A stretch of 64,000 bases of DNA from Chlorocebus sabaeus (lineage: Eukaryota > Chordata > Mammalia > Primates > Cercopithecidae): the NCBI RefSeq assembly GCF_047675955.1, contig NC_132910.1, forward strand, positions 113,257,143-113,321,142, given 5' to 3'. The notes beneath the pieces were generated by a model. That model did no database searches. It saw nothing but the letters and a program-made list of their open reading frames with translations, and was not told the origin of the DNA. Shown here piece by piece: positions 56,340-64,000 of this stretch (positions within the stretch are counted from its first letter, which is position 1; each line of letters starts with the position of its first letter). Made by a program: the position numbers and the translations under genes.

Positions 56340-57404
56340 AAAATTATGTGGGGTAAGGCTGGGGAATAAAACTTTCTGTTATTTCTTCATGTAACCACAT
56401 GATGGCAGCAAAGGATAAGCGCACAGGCATACAGCTATTGCGCAATAAAAAGCAAAAACACAGGTATAGAATAAATACACAATTACGGAACAGTCCCAAC
56501 GTAGAAAACTAATTTATATTGTATAAGCCCTCAAAAACATTCAGCTTGTTATTAAAATGTAGAAGTCTTGTTATTTCTAATTCCAGTGGGTGAATAATGT
56601 AGCCACCAGTGGTTATTTTGTTGACTGTAATAATCACCTTCTTAACCATACGTTTGGATTGTAGTTTCCCATTCTTAGTTATCTAACTTATCATTTTCAA
56701 CTTTTCTCCACCTAAAGTTTATTTTTTCTACTTATTATCATTGTAGTCATGAGCACAAAGACCATATGTATACATATATATATATGTGTGTGTGTGTATA
56801 CACACACACACACGGTTTATGAATTTTATCTTCCTGTTTGTGCTGCCTTCAATTGCTTTTAAAACATATTTAATTTCTTTCCATAAGTTGCACACTCACA
56901 TTTGTGACCTAGATGACAGAATCTGTGGCTACTGCAAAGAAGGTCAGGAACTTTAAGAGCTGCCGCCAGCTGTCAGTATCACAGCTGCCCAGTACCATGA
57001 AGTTAGTGACAGAAATGGAGGGCTGGTATCCAGCCACGGCAAACATGCACACATGATGTTTGATGTTTTATCCCCTTCAATGGGATAAAAATGGCCTCCA
57101 GTTACTTTCTGCCTTCAAAAACTTGTAGGACTATATTCAACTGATGGAATTTAAATTCATTCAGACAATAATAGCAAGCGAGACATGGCCATGTAATTTT
57201 AACATTCCAGTCCCTAAAAAGGGATGGAGACAGGAATGGCAGAAATTGATTCTCATTGTCAATAACAAGAATCCACGTTTCCCTTTAAGGATATTCTCAA
57301 TATCCTTAAACCTTTTCTATCAATTATTGAAACCCATGACTTGGTTATTGCAAAAAATATCATGATAACTTTCAGTTTTTGGTGATTAAGGATAAAGCTT
57401 CTTT
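56340..57404. other. single-copy DNA
   Basis: Apart from the TG/CA palindrome at 56768 no feature. About 56900-57050 has near-average GC but no recognised repeat or coding signal; the 73-codon frame at 57144 is unmatched. Confidence 0.45.
56768..56813. repeat. (TA)n(TG)n-TATA-(CA)n palindromic microsatellite
   Basis: A TG run turns through 'tata' into a CA run of similar length (56785-56813), giving a near-perfect self-complementary stem of about 13 bp per arm. Confidence 0.9.
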
Positions 57405-57705
57405 TAAGAAGTCAATTCCACTTCTGATCTTTTAATACTATAAAAAGATCTAAGTAAGTAAGTAAATATGTACACAAGTATTTTGTGCTACTGTTTACAA
57501 TAGCAAAGTACTGAAAAATTCCAAACGTTTATCAATTCAGAATTGATTAATAAACTCATGGTACAGCTATGAGTACATGGTACAGCTATTCTTGATTCAA
57601 AAGAATGAAAAATTCTATATATTGCCAATGAAAGATGGTTAAAATATATTCAATGAACAATAAAGCTAATATAATACATTATGATTATAATTTTTGTGAA
57701 AAATT
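57405..57705 (+). mobile_element. old L1M (L1ME-like) ORF2 3' fragment
   Basis: 'tgtttacaatagcaaagtac', 'tttatcaattcagaattgat', 'aataaactcatggtacagct' and 'gaacaataaagctaatataa' fit the old L1 ORF2 end. A small duplication repeats 'catggtacagctat' (57558, 57579). Confidence 0.65.
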
Positions 57706-58307
57706 CAACATATATACATATTAAAATAATCTGAAAGAACAACAAAAAATAAAGCTTCTCGTAAATCAAACTATATAATTAACAAACTTCGCAGAAGGTT
57801 GGTTTGAATTACATCCTCAATGTGGACTGTCAATAAGAATAAAATGTGCTATACATATGTTTGTGACTAGACCATAATTTGTTCATAAAATTCAATATAT
57901 TTTACTCATAACATTTAAAGCAATGTCCTTTCCTACACTACTTTATATATTAAAGAATGCTCATTTTCCCACCTCAATAAAGTTAAATTCCCTTGAAAAT
58001 GGAAGTTCGAATATGCAGTTTATAAATTAATATACTGTGAAAATGATTAGAAGTGGGTAAGCAATTTTAACATGGTATTAGCAGGATGTGGAATAAATTG
58101 GATAGATCAGGGGAACCGATTCTTTAAAATCACATGTTGGCATCCTTTTCAAAAGGGTGATGCCTCGTTAAACCTAGTCCCAGTGCCAACAGGACAACAA
58201 ACATTTGTTTATTGTGAGACTCTTAGAGTCTTTGGTGAAAATCAGTGTTATTAAATTTGATAGAATTATATTTAGAATTCATTAGAAATGCTTTGACTAG
58301 CCCTTTA
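57706..58307. other. AT-rich single-copy DNA
   Basis: No gene; the 60-codon frame at 58072 is unmatched. Confidence 0.5.
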
Positions 58308-58455
58308 TCCACTAGAGGCAGTATAATAAAATCTTGGGTTTGTATTACACTGGCGCTCTCTGGGTCAAATACGAACTCCACCTCAAGGACTATGGGACTG
58401 TCAACATATCGATTCTTTACACCTCAGTTTACTCATATGTTACAGATTCTTCTGG
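58308..58455 (+). mobile_element. MIR SINE
   Basis: 'agaggcagtataataaaatc', 'tctgggtcaaatacgaactc' and 'acacctcagtttactcatat' follow the MIR consensus in order ('...ggttcgaatcccggctcc...cctcagtttcctcatctg'). Confidence 0.65.
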
Positions 58456-59300
58456 ACACAAATCTTAGGAAACAGTACAATGTATACATACAATAAACAT
58501 GCATGACCCTCATTTTTAAAATATATGTATAGTATCCTAGGCACCTACGCATGAATCAGTACTTATCAATCAAGTCATTCTAGTTATAGTGTGAATTTGT
58601 GGGACATGACTATTTTACCGAAGCTGTAACATGAATAAGTATATTTCAGAGTTTACAATCATAGTCACCTTAATTTGTAGACCTGGGGATGATGTTTCTA
58701 ATTAATGTTGTGCTCAGTGCTAGACATTTGGGGTTTGTGTATGTTCATGATGGAATATAAACCTAAGAGTAAATATAATAAATTTGGGACAGAAATTTTA
58801 ATCCTTCAAATCATAGGATTAAAATCCTTCCAATTATAGGATAACTGTTTATAGCTAGATGTTTTCCATCTTTATTTTACTCAAACTGTATTTACTGAAC
58901 TAATTCTCCTTGGAGGGTGTGCAAGAGTTGAGTGCTAAGGGAACTGCAGGAACAATTAAAGTATAATTATTTATATTCAAGCATGAGCTCTCGTAAAGTG
59001 AATATTAAGTCCCCTTCTCAATATCAGCAGTCTTTACATAGTTTAGTACTTGTAGTCAATAATCATCTAGGTAAGAGGCCAAGCACAAAGGCTCTGATAT
59101 GGTATCCTAGCAGATAACCGGGAACTATTTCAAAAAAACTTCTGTTGTTTAAATTGCTATAAAAATAATTTTTAAGTCATGGTCCAATAATACAAGAATG
59201 CTTTCATAATCAATGAAAAATGAAGTGCCTACTAAAATTTTTAAATTTTATTTCTTTAAATTTCTTTAAATTTCTCAAAGTAAAATAAAAACAGGAAAAA
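58456..59300. other. AT-rich single-copy DNA
   Basis: Only a short 'tttctttaaa' triplication near 59249-59275 stands out. Confidence 0.5.
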
Positions 59301-59385
59301 ACATTTCCTCCCTCCCACCCCTGCAGGGGCTGGTGGAGCGCCAGGGGGTTGGGAGGGCAAGCGAGGAGAGAGGCAATAGGCAGGA
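59301..59385. other. short GC-rich island with palindrome
   Basis: A purine/pyrimidine-skewed GC-rich patch in AT-rich DNA, containing the 12-bp perfect palindrome 'cccctgcagggg' and G-runs. No gene is attached. Confidence 0.5.
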
Positions 59386-60769
59386 CCCATTTAGTGGTAA
59401 GAAATCAAGATCTAGTTCACAATGGCTTATCCAATGAAAAGGGAAATCATTGGATTATCCTAACTGAAAAGTCAAAGCTGTGTGGCTTTAAGCACAACTA
59501 GACCCATTTATTAAAACACGTATCAAATCTATACCTTTTCAACTTTGGACATTGTTTTCTCCTATGGGCTTTCTTTTAAGATACACTTTCCCCAGTGTTA
59601 CATTTTGCTTTGTCTCCATGAATGTAAATATATTTTTAGCTTCCCAGTCTGGTTTTCCTGGGTTTGACTTGAATCATCGCCTTTCTGTGAACCAATTCCT
59701 ATAATCCTAAGTATCTCCACTGGATCACATAACTAGGTTTAGAATTAGGAGGTGAAACCAAAGCCACCTAAATCACACTGCCTGAAAGTGAGAAATAGTT
59801 GGTCCTTCACATGTAAATAAGCACTTGCATTCCGCAGTAGAAGGGGAAAGCACTGTTGATCCAATAGCAAGAAGTGTGGAGAAGAAGTAATTCTCAAATT
59901 GGAAATCTAATTATATATTTGCCCAGGCATCAGGGAAGAGAGGGTGGATTACAATCTCCTGCATATGTATGATTTTATATTTTGACCAAGTGGTTAGACG
60001 ATCATCTGTTATGAGTGATTCTTAAATAATGACAACATGAACGTAATTGTCATCATAATGCCACATTATATCCACAGGCCTTGGAACATAGAAGAATTAT
60101 TGGTTGTATTTGAAAGAATAATGCTTAGTCCACCCAAAGTATTGCATTTATAAATGATTTGTATTTTACACTATGATGTGGAACACTATGACTGAACATT
60201 TAAGGAGTGGAGAGTTATGTTCCTCTTCCTTGAGGGCAGAGTATCTACTTAAGATATTTGAAATTCTTCTGCATGGGAGAATCACTATTTCTCTTCCATT
60301 TATTTATTTATTCAATCATTTATTTACATAAATATTGGCTCATGAATATTTATTTTATATTTTGAAATATCATCTAGTACTACTTTATTTTTACCTTCTT
60401 GCTCAAATTGTCCCAGCTTTGGCCATTAGAGGCTCTTTTAATTGCATCCTGTGTCACTTTGACATACTTTCATCATTTATTGTGTGTGTGTGTGGATGTG
60501 CATGTGTGTTTGTGTGCTTTGTCACCTATCTTTTGACACTACAAGTGTTCCAGTGAAGGAGTAAAATTATTGGAGAATGGTATTAAAAACCAAGGTCTGG
60601 ACGCTAGGTGTGCTCATTGCTGCTGAGGTGTCATTATTTCCAGAGATGTTCAGTTAATAGAGCAGGAAATACAGATATATACTATCCTATGACTACACAT
60701 ATATAGTAAATGTTTCTACATATGACCATTGTATCTGTATTATATGAAATATGAGGTCATTTTGATGTC
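59386..60769. other. single-copy DNA
   Basis: A (TTTA) patch (60298-60312) and an imperfect TG run (60480-60520). No gene. Confidence 0.5.
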
Positions 60770-60774
60770 TTCAA

Positions 60775-61350
60775 CTCTAATCCTTCATCAGAAATCATAT
60801 GGCTATCAGTGTGTGAATCTCTTTCTGGTCTATCTAGTTTGTTCTACAGATCTCTCTGTCTATTCTATGTCAATAAGACATTGCCTTGATTACTGTTTCT
60901 CTATAAAAGTCTCTATATCAGGCATTAAAAAAGTTCCAACTGTGCTCATCTTCTTGATTTTGCTGGTTATTCTAAGGCTTTTGTCTTTCCATGAAAAATT
61001 TAGAATCAGTTTGTCAATATCTACCAAATACCTTCCTTGGATTTTGATTAGAATTTTCTTGAATGTATAGATCAGTTGGGACAAATTGACATCTTAACAA
61101 TATTAAGTCTTCCAATTTGTGACCACAATATATCTTTTCATTTATTTAGATCTTTTTTTCTTTCATTACATTTCCGTAGTTTTCCACTTACCAACATTAT
61201 GTATTTTCTTAGATTTATGGTGAAATATTTCATATTTTTGTGATATTGCTAATCTTATTTAAATTTTAAATTTCACTTGCTTATTGCTGGTATACAGAAA
61301 AGCAATTGACTTTTGCATAGTGATTGTGTGTCGTTTAACCTTGTGATACT
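60775..61350 (-). mobile_element. old L1 (L1M/HAL1-like) ORF2 fragment
   Basis: Antisense ORF2: 'ctgtctattctatgtcaata', 'ccttgattactgtttctcta', 'tttagaatcagtttgtcaat', 'aattgacatcttaacaatat' and 'catttatttagatctttttt', in order. The minus-strand 64-codon frame at 60890 is an ORF2 scrap; the 113-codon plus-strand frame at 60729 is its shadow. Confidence 0.75.
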
Positions 61351-61366
61351 TGCCTATTAGTTTTCT

Positions 61367-61460
61367 AATATATTAGAAAATGTATTAGAAAAATTAGAAA
61401 AACATTAGAAAAAACTAATATATTAGTTTCATATTAATATATTAGTTTCATAATATATAA
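61367..61460. repeat. AT-rich palindromic cluster
   Basis: Repeated 'ctaatatattag' palindromes and an 18-bp unit 'taatatattagtttcata' occurring about twice in tandem near 61415-61455. Confidence 0.75.
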
Positions 61461-61479
61461 TGTTGAAGATAGCAGTTAC

Positions 61480-62560
61480 AGGATTTGCTGATGGATTGAT
61501 TGTTTTAAGACAAAGAAAATTTGAAGCTTTTGACTTGGATAAATGAGGTGGTGCTTATTTCAATGGAAGAGAAAACCAGAATGGGAAGCTTAGGAAAGTA
61601 TAATTTCAGAAATCCAGTATTGAGATACCAAATATTCAAGTGAAAATGTCAAGAAGCCTGGAGTTTATGAAAGGAATCTGGTTTAGAGACAGACATTTGT
61701 ATTGATTGGCATGTGGGTATACATATATAAATTTTTTTAAAGTATACACATTCTCTATATATGTACATATAGTATAGTACATATATATAGTACATATATA
61801 TAGTACATATATATAGTATATATAGTATACATATAAAGTATATCCCATAGTTTAATATATATATGCTATATTACATATACAGAGAGAAAGAGTACTATAC
61901 TATATATAGTAGTACTATACTGTACATATATAAAAGTTTATATATAGTGTATATATATGTATGTATACAGAGATTGAATGAGAAAATTTAGGTAATAAGA
62001 GAAGTTAGAAAACACCTATGTCATGGATTGAGGCCTGAAATATGTAAAAGTTTAAACAACTAGGAGAGGAGCAGAAATCATCAGAGAAGCTGAAAATGAG
62101 TTTCCAAATATGCAGATCCAGAATTAAAAGAGAGAAGGACCTCTAAAATCAAGTGAAAAGAGGGCTTCAATAAAAGGCAGTGACCAACTACATCTAATAC
62201 AGCTGGTAAGACATTTATGCTCAGAGAAATGAGCATTGAATTTGGCAACACTGATTACCTTAACAAGAGCTATTTTACTGGAGCAATGGGGTGGAGGGGG
62301 AAGACTGAAGAACCTTCAAGAAAAATATTAAAAGGTACAACAAGGATGCAGTTTGACTCATTAAGAAAAATTTGTTATAAAGAGAAGCAGAGACATGTAG
62401 GGTAGTTGCATTGTGCCTAAAGAAGGATGATATTTTGACGTATGTACATTGATGGAAATAATCTAGTGATTTGATGACACAGGAGAAAAAGAGAAGACAC
62501 TTAAGATCATTTTGGTAAAATTGAGAAGGAATTGGATGGTACATGACTAAAGGTGATTTG
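61480..62560 (+). mobile_element. ancient mammalian repeat, family not named
   Basis: Order of landmarks shared with many mammalian loci: 'gaagcctggagtttatgaaa', 'cagtgaccaactacatctaa', 'attgaatttggcaacactga', 'accttaacaagagctatttt' and 'ataaagagaagcagagacat'. I recognise the pattern but not its name with certainty. An AT-rich minisatellite interrupts it at 61720-61975. Confidence 0.5.
61720..61975. repeat. AT-rich minisatellite, 13-bp unit
   Basis: Three perfect copies of 'tagtacatatata' at 61775-61813 are flanked by degenerate versions and TATA-rich sequence, with a 'gtactatac' inverted motif near 61890-61920. Confidence 0.88.
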
Positions 62561-63607
62561 CAGAGAGGGGAACATCACATAAGCTCATATAATAGCAAAA
62601 AATGGTAAAACATATAGGTAGAGGCTCAGTACAGTAGGTAGAGATTCTTTATGGTCTATGTGAATAATAAATATCAAATATACATTTAGATTATTTTGTA
62701 CACATAACTGTCATATCATTACCCTCTAAAAACATAAAAGGAAATCTAAATTCTATTTTATGCTGACAATGGAATTATACAACAGTGCCTCTGCTTTCTT
62801 GCATGTGTGACTTCATGAGCACATTGTATTATCTAAACATTTAGAAATAAGACACCAATAAGGATACATAGTTGCCATTAGGTCATAGTTAAACATATTT
62901 GATTTTAAAAATAGCTCTAAAAGAACACATATGCATTTGTGTACATACACAAGTAGAGAAAGGGAACTGTCCCTAGTTAATAAAATATTAAACATATTCA
63001 CTGTCACAATGGTCAAGAAAATGAGAAAAATATAAAAACAAATTGATGAGCAAAATTTGATTAACACGTTCAATGTTTATTAAATGGTTGTTTAATACCA
63101 CTGACTTTTTAAAAATTCTATTTAGTAATAAATATCCAAAGTGTTAGATATAATTTTAATTAAAGTAGTAGGATGCAAATTAGTGCAAAGCATTTTGTGA
63201 AGTTTGTTAATAGCTGAGATAGAATCTCATTAAATTGTGAGCTATTATTATTTATAGACAACAAGATAAGTGACTAATTTTGTTTCACTTCCTGACTTTT
63301 CAGGTTTTTTTAAATGAACATATTTTAATGATCAATAAATTCATTAGATAAACATGAATATCTGAGGAATTTTCATCATTACAATGGTAATATAATATAA
63401 ATCAGAATGTGAATCTCCAATGATAAGAGAATGTTCTACGATGGTTTGAACACTCCATGGCAATTATTTAGCAAGAGGGAAATACTCAAAGTGTAATTCT
63501 AAGAAATGAAAGTATACCCTACATATATTTCTATATACCTATCTATGTCTATTTGTATTGAAGAGAGAGAGAAAGCAAGAAAAAGTTGGCAAATTGTGTT
63601 TAATGAA
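62561..63607. other. AT-rich single-copy DNA
   Basis: No recognised feature; the 86-codon minus-strand frame at 62813 is unmatched. Confidence 0.5.
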
Positions 63608-63712
63608 GACAGTGGCCCTATCTTGTACTCTCTGTAGGCTTACAGCCAAGTCAATATCTGGCACAAAGTAGATGCCCAATTATTATGTGTGGAAAGAATG
63701 CATGCATGTAAG
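63608..63712 (+). mobile_element. L2 LINE 3' end relic
   Basis: 'ccctatcttgtactctctgt', then 'caatatctggcacaaagtag', then 'atgcccaattattatgtgtg' match the L2 ending '...tcttgttcatctctgta...cctggcacatagtaggtgctcaataaatatttg'. Confidence 0.55.
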
Positions 63713-64000
63713 ATTGATACATCAAGGCTGAAAGTAATATGTTAAAATATTATACATACCAAGGTTGACTTTGGGTAATACAATTACAGAAGTTTTTTTT
63801 AATGTTAAAATTCTTTATATATCTGTATTATTGAATGTTCCTATGATAAAAAGGCATTTATTACCCTGATCTAACATACTCAAAGAGAGTATCAAACACA
63901 TGTCAAAGTAACCTTAGGCATGTTTTTAAAAAATAGATTGAAAAAGACTTTCATTCTTACCAAAAAATATCGTAATTTTTTGGAAATCACAGAGAAATGG
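63713..64000. other. AT-rich DNA to window end
   Basis: Nothing recognised. Confidence 0.5.

Noticed and set aside
1..64000. CRISPR array, operons, prokaryotic or phage genes
   Set aside because: Repeat content is entirely primate; no regularly spaced direct repeats with unique spacers, no ribosome-binding sites or dense coding.
1..64000. tRNA, snRNA, rRNA or processed pseudogene of a host gene
   Set aside because: I looked for A/B-box pairs, snRNA-like starts and long protein-like frames and recognised none outside Alu and MIR; a dedicated search (tRNAscan, Infernal, BLASTX) would settle it.

Overview
The window looks like primate nuclear DNA, most likely from an Old World monkey (Cercopithecidae: macaque, baboon or vervet type). 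This rests on Alu and L1 elements. The youngest L1 copies (19.2-20.1 kb and 28.7-29.8 kb) carry 3' ends of the monkey L1 lineage, not the human L1PA2-5 type. The AluY at 41.06-41.35 kb has the diagnostic changes I associate with cercopithecine AluYR elements. The lineage call is from memory of consensus sequences and needs a search to confirm.

I find no host protein-coding gene, tRNA, rRNA or recognisable structural RNA. The longest open frames are pieces of L1 ORF2, Alu read-through or chance frames in AT-rich DNA. The window is intergenic or deep intronic; the sequence alone cannot say which.

Layout. 0-13 kb is mostly AT-rich single-copy DNA with old relics (Alu-like monomer, MIR/L2, a MER2-like DNA transposon, L1M 3' ends). 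13-21 kb holds two Alus on the minus strand, a full-length Tigger-type DNA transposon with recognisable termini, an L1P inserted into a MIR, and a young L1 with a 5' inversion. 21-28.6 kb is quiet apart from a MaLR LTR. 28.7-30.2 kb has a young L1 with an open ORF2 C-terminus and an AluY beside it. 30.5-39.4 kb is an L1 graveyard of several ages around an unclassified block of higher GC. 39.9-42.5 kb is a cluster of five Alus ending in a close inverted pair. 44.1-45.2 kb has two more Alus.

46.9-54.25 kb is the most structured part: an old L1 with an apparently inverted 5' end, interrupted by two complete MaLR (MST-type) LTR retrotransposons in the same orientation about 650 bp apart. The second carries an AluY in its 3' LTR, and an AluJ sits in the L1 3' UTR. 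55-57 kb has long poly-G and poly-C tracts and a TG/CA palindrome. 60.8-62.6 kb holds another old L1, an AT-rich minisatellite and an ancient unnamed repeat.

No new biological system is visible. What is worth checking is the structural history of the insertions: two L1 inversions, an Alu with extra 3' sequence, nested LTR elements, homopolymer tracts and one GC-richer block I cannot classify.
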